NCBI GenBank assembly: GCA_023512835.1
Contig: CM042085.1
Span: 46,114,189 to 46,178,188 of the forward strand
Source: Taxillus chinensis
Taxonomy: Eukaryota > Streptophyta > Magnoliopsida > Santalales > Loranthaceae
Direction: 5' to 3'
Length of the DNA: 64,000 bases
In this document: positions 23,398-34,538 of the stretch, piece after piece
How positions within the stretch are numbered: the stretch's first letter is position 1
Layout: each line of letters begins with the position of its first letter
Notes under the pieces: model-generated
Told to the model about the DNA's origin: nothing
Seen by the model: the letters and a program-made list of their open reading frames with translations, nothing else
The model's database searches: none
Position numbers and translations under genes: made by a program

Positions 23398-23545
23398 CTA
23401 GGGTGCACTCCTGACACGTAGCAAAAAAAAAACAAAAAGATACCAGGTAACACCGTACTAGCAGAATTACAAGAAAATAAAATTCCAGATCACAAATAAA
23501 CTTAAGCACCTAATGTCACTTAGTCCTAACAACGTTTGGCTTGCC

Positions 23546-23563
23546 TCCCCGGCAACGGCGCCA
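23546..23563 (-). other. PBS, tRNA-Asp type
   Basis: The reverse complement is TGGCGCCGTTGCCGGGGA, the Athila-type tRNA-Asp primer site, 6 bases inside the LTR end. Confidence 0.88.
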
Positions 23564-24521
23564 AAAACTTGACCCGCATAAATTATGTCTGAAGGTTTTG
23601 CAGCAAGTGCACTGGTCAAGTAATAAAATGGAGTATTAAGACTCCGGTTGTCGAACCCACAGGGAGGTAGCTAATCTTGTTAAGCGGCAAGCACTAAGCT
23701 AACAAGTTGATTTTATGTCTGGACAATTGATGTTTGTTGTGCAAATATTTTGAACAAAAAGATATTAAATTAGAATGTTGGCAAGCGGTTGGTATAGACA
23801 TCTAGGGTCACAATGTTTACCACCCAATCGATTGTACTAATCTGGTAATGGCTCTTGTTCTTGATTTATGTTCGAGTTCAAGTTCATGTTGATTATCTCC
23901 TACCTATCTTACATTTGGTCCATGCTAAGATAGATTTAAGGCTTTTATCCCATTTGGTCCATGTGAATAAAAGTGATCAAGGTAGATAAACAATCTTATA
24001 GTTGTAGACTTGGTCCATCATACAATATTAAATCTAATTCACTAGTGTTCCACCCTAGACAAGGGCTAAGATTACCTAATTATGCATAAACTAGGCATTT
24101 CCATTCAAGCAAGTGAATTAAACAAGAACTGAATTCTATTTTATTGAACAACCATAACCAAACTGAATACAATTTATTGGGGGCTACATTGCTCCCCTAG
24201 ACTAATAAAACTACTCCATAATCATGACAAAAGCAATAACAATTTCAAGAAAGAACATGATTACAGTACCAGGATAATAAAGGAAGACCCCAAGAGGAAC
24301 CAGGACTCCAGCCTCCAAAGACTCCGGCGTCTGCTGCCCAAACTCACTCCTTGCCAAGGACAATCCGATCTTTTAGCAATGGCTATAGCTCTTTTCAGAA
24401 CTCAGATCAGATTCTCCCACTCAAGATGATTTACAATGCCTCCAAAGACCCCTATTTATAGGTTTTAGTGGGCCAAATTAGGGTTACAAAAGGTGTGCCC
24501 TAATTATAAATGTGGTCGCAG

Positions 24522-24541
24522 CCAAAACGACGTCGTTTTGG
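24522..24541. promoter_or_regulatory. Perfect 20-base palindrome upstream of LTR TATA
   Basis: CCAAAACGACGTCGTTTTGG equals its own reverse complement. It contains a central GACGTC bZIP-type core. The TATA box is about 60 bases downstream on the minus strand. Confidence 0.75.
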
Positions 24542-24674
24542 TTAGTGACACTAATCGATGTTCTAGGCGAAATAAAACTCAAACTACACCAAATTTGACC
24601 CCAGTTCTTTAGAGGAAAATGATTAAAACAACAAAATACATCATTTGGAGCGCAAACATGCTTGCACGTGAGAA

Positions 24675-24814
24675 TGCACGTGAGAAGACCCTTTTCACGT
24701 GCAGCTCCAATTTGACTCCAATTTGCTCCAAAGCTTCCTCTTGAGTTGTAGAAGGCATTCATGCAATAAAATCCTTGTACGTGAGAATGCACGTGAGAAG
24801 GCTTTTCACGTGCA
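24675..24814. promoter_or_regulatory. Two CACGTG inverted repeats in Athila U3
   Basis: TGCACGTGAGAA pairs with TTTTCACGTGCA (11 of 12) at 24675-24703. The same arms recur at 24788-24799 and 24803-24814 with a 3-base loop. Confidence 0.7.
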
Positions 24815-25434
24815 CCTTGATTTAGCCTTCATTTTGCTTCCATCTTCTTCCTATAGCTTCCTTATGAGTTGATGGAGTGATCTAGCCAAAGTGTGTGGGA
24901 AAAGGTTGCTCCAAAACCTGCCAAAAACACTCAAAAAGTACCACTATACACCAAACAGGGTCTTCCTAGGGGTTAGAGCAAATATGTCGAAAATAACATG
25001 CAAATAGGTACAAAACATACGCTAAAACACCCTATATAAGGCATAGGATAACGGCATAAATGCACATTATCACCTCCCTTCCGCGTGACTGGGTTGCCGC
25101 GGATCATGGTGTGTGTCAGGGTGCAAGAGTGGACGACATCAGTGCCGTCCGTGGGTCATGGTCGAGCGTCGTGCGAAAAATGGAGAAGGGCAGGGGCGGT
25201 GGCGTCTACGCCACCCCGTGGGTCGATCCCGCACGCCGTGCGAGTGAGAGGGAGGAAAGGGGCGTGGCGCCGGCATCGTTCCGTGATGTACCTCCACGCG
25301 CCAAGGCTGTGGCGTAGAAGGAGGCAGGGGCAGCAGCGTCTTGCCGCCCTGCAAGTCGTCACCAGCCCTAGCGGGCTGGTGAAGTTTGGGCCGGCCCCCT
25401 ATGGGCCGGTCTATTTGAATCCTATAAAAAAACA

Positions 25435-25436
<2 letters not shown>

Positions 25437-25472
<36 letters not shown>

Positions 25473-25518
25473 GTGGAGGTTGGGTGTTGCATTTAAATAT
25501 ATGCCCTACATATATATG

Positions 25519-25555
<37 letters not shown>
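25437..25555. repeat. Simple repeats (AAT)n and (TA)n
   Basis: An AAT/ATA-type triplet run from about 25437 to 25473 and a TA-rich run from about 25518 to 25555. Confidence 0.9.
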
Positions 25556-25561
<6 letters not shown>

Positions 25562-26610
25562 CATTGTCAGAATATTAATAAAAGGATGTATGTATTTAAG
25601 TATTGTTAGAAATTTGATACTGCTATATTGAAAGTAAGAGTTCTGCAGGTTTGATTATACAATTATTGTTTGGGCTCGATACTGTTAGTTAATAGTATAA
25701 GTGTGAAATTGGGCCTACTAATACTTATTGGTGTGAGAATTTGTCATATCATAGTGCGGGCTCGGTGAGTTTAAATGTTGTAGGATTGTTGTACTAAGTT
25801 TTGACTCTTGGAAATCCTATTTATTAACTATGAGTGTGAATCTTGTGCTTAAATTGATGTCGATTAATTATGGGTGTGGATAATTGTCAGGGAATTGGTT
25901 AGGTTAACTGCGGGTCCTACATAGGGCTGGCAAGAGGCCGCAGGTTCCCTATGTGGCTGGTAACCCAGGTCCCATATGTGGCGGGTCGTCGTTAAGGACA
26001 CCACAGGTCCCACATATGGCTGACTAGTAGTGTTAAATTCCTGGTGTTGGTAGCGGGAATTTCGTGGGAGGATGAATGTGACGTGATGACTTGTTTATGA
26101 TTTAATGAAATTTATTTGTGTTGGAATGTGACACTACACTGGCACATGCATACACTGATCATATAAATCTAGGAACTTGAGTAAAGGGGATAGTGGAGAT
26201 GGGGATCACCTACTGGGCACTCGTGCTCACCCTACTTTATTTCTATTTTTTCCTACAAGTCGTAGGGAGTAGTTGGTGGAGCCTTAGCGGAGCTGGTTGG
26301 AGCATTTCCAGTGTAGGGTTCACTTTATGGACTTATCCTTTTACCTTTGATTATTTGATTATTTCCTTTTCCAGACTTGGGTCCGTGGCAGTTGTACAAA
26401 TTTGATTAGTTGGACTTCAGTGATATTATTTGCAAATATATTTATTAATAGCTTGTGTGTTGCATTTGATTATTTAAATGTACAATGCTACCCCCGTTGT
26501 AGTATTGGTCAGGGTTGAATCGGTCACCAACCCCTCGACCCCCGGATTGGGCGTGAGGGGCGTCACGTCCCCGTTTCCGTGGTTTCGGAATTTAGGGGCG
26601 TGACAGTGGA

Positions 26611-27910
26611 AGATTAATCAGGTAGTGGAAGTATGTTGCTTTATTATCTGAAGATAATTACAACAAAGCAAAATAGCGTTTTAGCTGATTACAACACAAC
26701 ACTCTGTTATAGATACACACACTTGGCAGTAAGTCTTTGTCTTTTGGCTCTTTACAAGATATACGCTTATAAGTGTATAAGTACAAGTAAGCACACGCGC
26801 ATATTTAATTTACATTGCTTCAGGCATATATATAGACACCCAAGAAATCTATCTTGGAACTGCATTTTCCGAGCAGTGTGAAGCATTGAAGTTCTTCATC
26901 GGAAAATGCTGAAGCTTTAACTGCTGGGGATGTGGAGCTCGAAATATTAGAAGCATAAGTTGTAATGAATTCTTTGCTTGATTCCAATTGCATTTGAGAC
27001 CGCGTCCACATCTCCGCGTGATCCACGTGTAAGGTAATTTAGGTCTACAACGGGTTTGTCTTACATCGGGACGAAGCGAGCTGATTATAATTAATGCGGC
27101 TCGGAAATGATGAAGTAGCGTCTTCTTAGTCCGTCATAAGGTTCCTTACTCCGTATCAGCGAAGCTCGGATCCTTACTCCGTGTCAGTAGTTGCTTACTC
27201 CGTGTGAATGAAGTCCTGGAATCCTTGTTCCGTGTTAGCGCTTCCTTACTCCGCATGAGTAGTGGTTCGAAGAGCTTACTCCGCATCAGCGCTTCCTTAC
27301 TCCGCATGAGTAGTGGTTCAGAGAGCTTACTCCGCATCAGTGCTTCGTTACTCCGCATGAGTAGTGGTTCGGAGAGCTTACTCCACATCAGCGCTTCCTT
27401 ACTCCGCATGAGTAATGGTTCGGATTCCTTATTCCGCATTTGATGTCCTTACTCCGCAACAATTGTCCTTGCTCCGTTCAAATGAGACTTGGATTTCTCA
27501 GTCCGTGTCTTCCTTTTCTTTAGTTTAGTGGAGTGACAATTTCGATTCTCTCTTCACAATAGGTCTCTCTTATTCCGTGTGAGTGGTAGACTTCGAATCT
27601 CATTCCATATCAATTGACTTAGCTAAATTGAGAATTAGACACGGGTTCCTTAAGTCGTTTTGTCAAGTATTTAGTTCGCACGAAAAGTCTTTACTCCGGA
27701 TAAAGACTCGGTTATGTACCAAGTGAATGACGATACTCATCATGATCCGGATCAGGATTATGTATCCTATCCTTAGCTTTGTTCTCACACGAGTAGGTCC
27801 GGATTTAGAGTTAACTCATTTGCACAGACTTAATGGTAAACATAAAACATCTCGAGTCAAATTACATAGGGTTTGTTCCGCATTATCCAAATTCTCGGTT
27901 TGATCCAACA
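26611..27910 (-). mobile_element. Copy B 3' LTR, main part
   Basis: Matches the B 5' LTR (53274-54640) with few differences. It contains a long array of units with CTTACTCCGCATGAGTAGTGG (about 27130-27480), seen on this strand as CGGAGTAAG repeats. Open frames across this array only reflect its periodicity. Confidence 0.92.
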
Positions 27911-27922
27911 ATCTCCCCCAAT
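27911..27922 (-). other. Polypurine tract of copy B
   Basis: The reverse complement ATTGGGGGAGAT lies directly before the 3' LTR. It is the same string as in copies A and C. Confidence 0.85.
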
Positions 27923-28050
27923 ATGGATATGCCAAACCCTTTGTAATCTGATCCGGTAAGGCAGCAAGAAATAACACAGAGGTAAGGATTAAAGAGAACA
28001 GTTCCACTCAGATACAGCAGGAATACATTAAGCCTTAGTACAGATATAAA

Positions 28051-30822
28051 TTATGGTACATACGACTTACTATATTTGAAGATCATCCTTGCTGCATGCT
28101 CTCGTAGTGCCATTGTCTGCTTCTTGGAGAACTCGATGATATTTTTCCAGTCATCATCGAAGGAGATTACGGATTTCAAGAAGTAGCAGACAAAGGCTCC
28201 ACAGCTGTTTCCATCGGGTTGCTGGGGTACATTCTTCTTGTTCCGGATCGTCCCCATGAGTACTTCATCCTGACCAAGAGGCGGTAGATTCAAGTCTTCG
28301 TAGAGAGAACTCTGACTGATTGCATCCGACAAGGTTCGAACGAGACTTCTCATCTGATTCTTTCTAATCGGGCGGTCAACAACCTGATGAGAATCCAGAA
28401 GAAAAATTTTCTTCTCTTTGATCAGGAAAACTGTCAGCATGAAATGTGGGGAGTCGACTTGGAAGGGAATGAAAACGATGGACAGAGAGGTCCATGGTCG
28501 GCTGTTCTCTCCTGTACCATTGATGTAGGATAGAATAACGTCCACAGTAGGAAACTAGTTTTCAACCCAGCAAGGAAGAATATCAAAATCAAGGCCTTCC
28601 TCAAGTAAAGAGGGAAATAGCCTCAACTCCATTTTTACCGCCAAAGCATAGTTGTCGATGTCGTCAGTGAAAAATTGTCCCTCCTCAGACAGTATGGTCT
28701 GGATATCTTGAGGTTCGAAGGGGGACAAGGCAAACACACATCGGCGCTCGGCAGTGGAGGAGGCATAGGCCTTGGCTGCAGCAAGAATGCTCCCATCAGC
28801 ATCATCCAGATGCAATTCCGTGTAAGATGGGAGGAAGGTGATGGAACCAGATGGAACAGTAGGAGTGGGAGAGCTGATCTAGCCAGTGGAGAAACGGCTG
28901 CGTTTAGGCACGGGAAGGCCCGAAGGAAGAGGAAGAGCAGGTGCAGACCGTTTGCGAGAGGCAACGCCAGCAGTGGAAGGAGGCAAAGGATCAGATGATT
29001 TCTCCCCCGGTTTGGTAGATTAACGAGAGTGGGAGGGACTGGCCATGACTTGCGTTAAGTCCGCAATAGAGGTAGACAAGTCAGAGAAAGACATGGCAAA
29101 CCGCTCAAGCTTTTGATCCATGGAGAGAGAGGTAGAGGAGAAGGCAGAAAGAAGCTCGGCACCCATGGCCCGGACATGGTTGGAAAGAACCTGGGTCTGA
29201 AGACGACTGTCCTCAGCAAGGCGATCAAGTTGGGCGGAGAAGGCAGCCTTAGATAAAATCGTGGCAAAAGAGGCGTGCCCCAGACCAAAGGCGGGAGCTT
29301 TCGAGGACTCGCCCGCATGAAGAGGGGCAGGTGTGGGCAGGGCAGAGTCGGCGGCAGCAGGAGAGGACGGTGGTTGTACAACAGCAGCAGCAGGAGGGGC
29401 GGCAGATCCACTTTGACCGGAGAGGTCAATGGTAGGGATATCCGCAGGATAAGAGGGACCAGCCTCAGTAGGGACAGCTGTCCGTGCGTCATGGGCAGGC
29501 CCGGAAGAGGCAGCAGCAGGAGATGTAGCCTTTAGGAGCGACGGCATTACAAAGCCTTGATAGCAGTTCCAAATAAGCATTTCCTCCGGGGTCTGGGTGT
29601 GTTGAGCATAAAACACCCGGAGGGTAGGTTTTGGGATGTCAGCAATAATGGCAAGGCTGAAGCGCAGCCAGCACTCATTCAGTATGTCGGTGGAGAGATG
29701 GTCGAGATAGTTCTGGATGGCTAGAGAGTGAGCGGGAGAGGCTTCCGCAGGAGAAGATGGAAGATCCGGAAGAACAACAAGAACGGCCGCCGTGGACCGG
29801 AGAGATGGGTGCGGGAGCATCAAGAAGAAGATCGGGAGCAGCAACAACGCAGATCGGCAGGAAGAGAGGCAGGGACATCAGCAAGAGAGACGGAGGTGGA
29901 AACCTCATGGAAGGGCGGCTGAGAGGGCCCTGCAGCAGTAGACGAGTCAACCCGAACGCTGTGCAGCGAACTGCGGGAGCGTACCGGAGCGGCAACAAAC
30001 CGGATGCGGGAGTGAACTGACCGAAGAGCAGAACTAGCTTCGTGGCCCGAGCTGGCAACAGGCTCACCAATAGAACTCGCTTGCTATTCTGAAGCGACAG
30101 CAAGGGCACGGGAGACTGGAGGGCAGCGAATGGTGAGGGTCCCGTCGGCAGTAAGATGGCGGAAGTAGTAGGAGAAGGCAGCACCCGGAAGAGAAAGTTG
30201 CCGGGAAGGGAATCACTAGTTCACCCTGGAAGTGCACGGGGTGAAGATGCCGGAAGATTTGGGACAGAATCTGTCCAAAGGATGAGTTCCATTTCCCATT
30301 CCGCAACACCCGGAAGAGAAAGTTGCCCCAGTCAAGTGGCAGTGACTCAAAAACCGCATACATCGCCAGCAGGAGATCATACGGAACCGAGTCGAGAGCC
30401 GTGGAGCGAGCTAGAAGACACCGGCTGAGTATGGTGGCCATACAGCGGTGAGGACCATGGAAGGACTTCATTTTGTACTCCTTCACCTTATTAGGACACC
30501 CCATGGAAGCAGCCATGGCAGCAGCATTTGGTCGAATGTCATCTCCAGCAGGAAGATTGAAAACATCCCGGATCACCTGAGGCGTGATCTTGATAGTTTC
30601 CCCTCAAACCACAGAAAGGATAAACTCCTCAGTGGAGGTGGAGTGGTGATGGAAGGCCAGGACGTCCGACACTAGAAGATCGGCCGGGGCAGAGACAAGC
30701 ATGAAAAGGTTGCTATGCTCGAGTAGCTGGCGAACCTCGTGGAGCCATGCTGGAGGATCAGAGATTCCGGACCAATCGACAAGATGGCCAGGAACAACAC
30801 CATAGAGAGCTTGGGATGCCAT
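28051..30822 (-). pseudogene. Copy B third ORF: Ulp1/C48 protease-like protein
   Basis: Starts MASQALYG at 30822, 3' of pol, in the same place as the C ORF. Order on the protein: N-terminal domain ('GHLVDW' and a conserved MAASMGCPNKVKEYKMKSF block, about 30800-30200), Ser/Pro/Ala-rich linker with PTIDLSGQSG (29419-29440), coiled coil (about 29270-29070), basic patch PKRSR (about 28895-28911), then the protease domain. The predicted catalytic residues are His 28444-28446, Asp 28393-28395, and Cys 28201-28203 in QQPDGNSCGAFVC. It ends KSYVP, as in A and C. Broken by a TGA near 30604, frame breaks around 29850-30060, a stop near 29020, one near 28880 and one TAG at 28555-28557. The domain call rests on motif order; the N-terminal domain may resemble plant 'putative transposon protein' families, which I cannot confirm. 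Confidence 0.82.
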
Positions 30823-31958
30823 TAAGAGTGAAAGGGTGAGGAAGAAGGAGAGAAGAGCTTTGCCAGAATAGGTGCGCCGAGGATTTAGGGTTTTGAGAGT
30901 TGGTAGTGATAACCTCGGTTGACGCCGATAGTACGGTATAAGTAGGATCCTTTCCATGGAAGCAAGTGGGTCTCGAGTTTAAGCGAAATGAACAGTGAGC
31001 TACCCGACTTCCTTATGTCATTAGAAGTGATGGATTAGCGCCGTCGAATAGATCTATGACGTGGCGGCTGTGCTAACCATTCAAAGATGACAGTTGTAGG
31101 CATACTTCCGGATTTTTAAAAAGATAAGTATCGGGCTCGATGCGTGCATTAAAAGAACCATCATTAGCCCTCCTCAAAAATAAGCGATGAAAGATAATTA
31201 CTTGGTTTATCGCGAATTGAGATTTCCAAGAGTCAGGAGGAAATAAACCGACATTCATCCGTAGAAGGATAATCCATATAAAGAACATGCGGATGAGACT
31301 GACTGACTGTAACCATGATAACAGAGTGTTGAAAAGAGATGATTCCTTTGCGGTCTTGATGTCGAGGGAGTATGAGGTACCACAACACCTCAGAAATCCG
31401 AGACATCTAATACGATAGAGCAATAAAGTGCAAAGAGAATCTGATCCTATGACTTAACAAATAGATGCTTTGAAGAGCAAGTCTCGTCAGGTTCGGGTTA
31501 GTCCGGATAAACAATATAAGAGCATAACACACAATCCGTACTAAGAAGAAACAGAACTTATGCATAAAAAGTTAAGTGCGACACATACAAACGAAGTGAA
31601 AGCCATCATACTGAAATCAATGTATGTGTGAGATAATTAACACATAAATCCAATAGGTCAACATAGACAATCCTTTATACTAACAATGAGAGCAAAGATT
31701 AATTAGATTTATATGACTTCATCCATCAGAGAATGTATGAGCGAAAATGGAAGGAAGAGCACATGATGTATGATGTTACAACCGACTGTCATGCCTAAAA
31801 TGCTAGGAAGAGGAAGATAACAGCCAAGCAATCTGCAATTCCGATTCAACAGTGCAAATCCAATCAGCTTTATGAGTGAGAGTTATAGGGCGGAACATCC
31901 GAGACATATCAGAGAGGCATTACTTAATAATAAGCATTCTCTCGCCCAGTAGTCATGC
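30823..31958 (-). other. Copy B spacer between pol and third ORF, part 1
   Basis: Non-coding; aligns with the upstream leader of the third ORF in A and C. The spacer continues at 33930-34538 beyond the solo LTR. No separate gene seen. Confidence 0.65.
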
Positions 31959-32711
31959 TGTAATGACCCGTGTTTTGTGGCATGTAAGAAGTTAACCGCA
32001 GATGCCTTGTGAGTCGAAATTGTTGGGTTTTAGGGAGTTTCCTTCCCACACACTTTAGCTAAAACACCTTGGATGTTGGTGCACAAGTTTGAGGCAAGAG
32101 ATGAGCCTAAGAGGGGACTTTTGGGAGGTGCACGTGACAAGTGATAACGTGCATTTATGCCTAGGAAGATGCTATTTGTATATATAGGCGCTTTTAGGCT
32201 ATTTTGTCAGGTTTTGGAGATTTATTTTGACCAAGTAGATGGCCTCAAATCAATTGGCGTGCAGAACAAAAGTTTCTTAGAATGATGTCCTCTACCTTCC
32301 ACAGTAGTCTCAGAGCCAAAGGCCATGAAAGCCAATTGGACCAATTGGCGTGTAAGTATTTTTCTGCATATCAGCCTTCTACATGATGCAAGGAAGCTTG
32401 GGGTAGAATTTCACAGCTTTTGGAGCTGCAAGTCAATTGGGGATATGGCTTGCAATATGGTGTGCAGCCATATTTTTGTACAGTTACCTTGGTTTTGTTA
32501 TTCTAATCATCTTTTCCCAAAGGACCATGTTGGAATTATGGATATTTTGTCTTGTATGGATGCGGGAAGGTTGTAACACGTGTGATCAAAACTACGTCAT
32601 TTTGATGCTGGGATTCATTTAATCAAAACTACGTTGTTTTGATGTTGGTGTGTCTATATAAGGAGGAGGCCCCTTGTGTTTTAGGTTTAGGGTTTCTTTT
32701 CTGCAGTCGTC

Positions 32712-32745
<34 letters not shown>

Positions 32746-32994
32746 AGAGAGAGGGAAAGAAGGAGAGCTGCTGGTTGCTGCCGGAGCGTCTTGCGTGGGG
32801 AGGACGGCATCTAGCGCGGGAGCAAGAGCAGGAGGACGTTTTCAAGGTAGGGGTTCTGTTCTTCCTAAATCCTCCTCTGTTCTGTTCTATTGCCTGAATG
32901 GCTGGGTTTGTGCACTTGTGAACGGGTGCACACCAAGTGTTTGGTTATATGCTTGAGTGACCGTGGTGTATGTTGTGTGCATGACTGTGGTATC

Positions 32995-33175
32995 TGGCCT
33001 AAAGAGGCGGTTAAATCACTTTGCCTGAGAGGCAGTTAAACCAGTGGCCTGAAAAGGCGGTTAAATTACTTTGCCTGAGAGGCGGTTAAACCAGTGGCCT
33101 GAAGTGGCGGTTAAATTACTTTTCCTGAGAGGCGGTTAAATCAGTGGCCTGAAGAGGCGGTTAAATTACTTGCTT
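32995..33175 (+). repeat. Tandem repeat, unit about 50 bases
   Basis: Alternating GGCCTGAAGAGGCGGTTAAA and GCCTGAGAGGCGGTTAAA blocks. The same array occurs at about 63003-63130. Confidence 0.8.
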
Positions 33176-33185
33176 GAGATGTGGT

Positions 33186-33455
33186 ATGTTAGCCTGTGTG
33201 GCTAAGCCTATATGGCCGTGGATATGTTAGCTTGTGTGGCTAAGTCTATATGGCCGTGGATATGTTAGCCCGTGTGGCTAAGCCTATATAGATGTGGATA
33301 TGTTAGCCCATGTGGCTAAGCCTATATGGCTGTGGATATGTTAGCCCGTGTGGCTAAGCCTGAGTGGCCGTGGATATGTTAGCCCGTGTGGCTAAGCCTG
33401 AGTGGCTATGGATATGTTAGCCTATATGGCTAAGCCTGTATGGCTGTGGATATGT
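33186..33455 (+). repeat. Tandem repeat, unit about 38 bases
   Basis: About seven copies of the GTTAGCC...GGCTAAGCC...GGATAT unit also found at 5582-5805. Confidence 0.8.
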
Positions 33456-33929
33456 GTGTGTCGTGTGATTGTGGAATACAACCTGTCTATATCTTATTGT
33501 CACTATACTGCACCTGTACACACCCTCATGTAGACGCTAGGAGCATGGGATGGGTTGGGGAGACATGATCCCTACTGAGCTGTGGTTGCTCACCCCTCCC
33601 TCTATGTTGTGTTTTCTTTCAGGAACATACAGGCGTTAGGTGGGACCCGAAGGTGGAAGACCTTATTTACTTTACCGTCTTTCATTTTATGTTATTTTGT
33701 GGAAATTGATGTAACCCCAGTGGGGATGGATTGAAAAGAGGATTTTATTGTAATAAAGACCGGTTTGGATTGTGGATTGCTTTAATGAACATTACTTTCT
33801 TGAATGTGTTGTGGATGTTTAAAATGTTATATTTGGGGTTTGTATTCTAACCCTTTTGTCCTCCGTGTAGGTAAAAGGGGAGTCACGTACCTGTTTCCTC
33901 GGGTTGGAAATTCAGGGCGTGACACATGC

Positions 33930-34538
33930 CTTTTCCTGAAACAGGGGGCCTTACTTAAGATTTAATGAAGTATTCTCCTCCCCTGAGATCAGCGAATCAT
34001 TTTGATGCGATCTTCTCGAGGATGACTCCTCCTCAGATAGATAGCCAGGAAAGAGGTCATGAAGTACGAATCCGGGGGTTTTACTTAAATAATAAAGAGA
34101 GCAATTTCTCCCCCATTGACTTTTAGAGCCTGTCAAGACGTTTCCTGTTTAACATGAATCGTGAGAAACTGCTGCCTATCCTTGATTTACTTCACTCAAG
34201 CAGCTGATCGGCAGACACAGTGAATTTCCACTTTCAATCCGAGCTATCCCAAATCATTCCTCAACCATGCATCTTAGATATTTCAGTCAGTCATTAAATC
34301 ATAAGACATGTGATAGAAGATGGAGTTGAATTGAATTCATGACATCATAATAGGATTTGTGTCATATAAATTTAATTATGTTTACTTGATTCACTGTCAG
34401 TCCGGATAAGCAAGCATCCTCCCAAATGAACTTAGTGAGAAATATCAGAGCATTTACACGATTAAAGTAAGATAGTTAAACATGAAGTACAACAATGCAT
34501 GTTCTGAAAATAACTACTGATGGATAATAGGTGAGAAG
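33930..34538 (-). other. Copy B spacer, part 2, with PPT-like motif
   Basis: Contains GGGGGAGAAATTGC on the minus strand near 34100-34113, matching the repeated PPT-like strings of the A and C spacers. No gene. Confidence 0.65.

Larger units (their letters stand above)
18779..25072 (-). mobile_element. Rearranged Athila element (Ty3/gypsy)
   Basis: A minus-strand element with a perfect TSD CCTCC (18774-18778 and 25073-25077). It has an intact-length 5' LTR (23570-25072), a tRNA-Asp-type PBS, gag, protease and the N-terminal part of RT on the minus strand. An RNase H block is in the opposite orientation, and the 3' LTR is truncated (18779-19158). Integrase and the centre of RT are missing. 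The part from 20.1 to 22 kb is duplicated and error-like. Confidence 0.88.
23570..25072 (-). mobile_element. 5' LTR of the Athila element
   Basis: 1,503 bases; on its own strand it starts TGATAATGTGCATTTATGCC and ends GCGGGTCA. U3 holds CACGTG inverted repeats (24675-24703 and 24788-24814), the perfect 20-base palindrome at 24522-24541, and a TATA box (reverse of 24454-24461). Confidence 0.9.
18046..26605 (+). mobile_element. Solo gypsy-type LTR in copy B's 3' LTR, split by Athila
   Basis: Starts TGTAAAGTCC at 18046 and ends GGGGCGTGACA at 26605. The flanking duplication is GCGGA/GTGGA (4 of 5 match). Once the Athila element is removed, about 2.26 kb remains (18046-18778 and 25078-26605). 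Its 3' part resembles the U5 of the chromovirus LTRs (GATCACC...GTGCTCACCC, and a GGGGCGTGACA end). AT-rich and SSR-rich; no coding sequence seen. Confidence 0.75.
31959..33924 (+). mobile_element. Solo chromovirus-type LTR in copy B spacer
   Basis: Begins TGTAATGACCCG, ends GGGCGTGACA (1,966 bases), with a perfect TSD CATGC (31954-31958 and 33925-33929). It has the chimeric U3 segment from 32142 (TGATAACGTGCATTTATGC), two palindromes near 32583-32643, a TATATAA box near 32655, a (GA)n run at about 32708-32745 and two tandem arrays. Same subfamily as 4601 and 61774. Confidence 0.94.

Noticed and set aside
25085..25609. 174-codon open frame
   Set aside because: Runs through (AAT)n and (TA)n simple repeats in a solo LTR; its start is GC-rich repeat DNA open in several frames; no domain.
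27146..27439. Open frames with repeating 'SEPLLMRSKEALMRSKL' translation (also 53876-54169 and the opposite strand)
   Set aside because: They lie wholly in the CGGAGTAAG array of the copy B LTRs; the protein periodicity only mirrors the DNA repeat and both strands are open.
32619..32810. Ser/Leu-rich open frames over (GA)n
   Set aside because: Simple-repeat artefact in a solo LTR leader; the same at 62382-62598.
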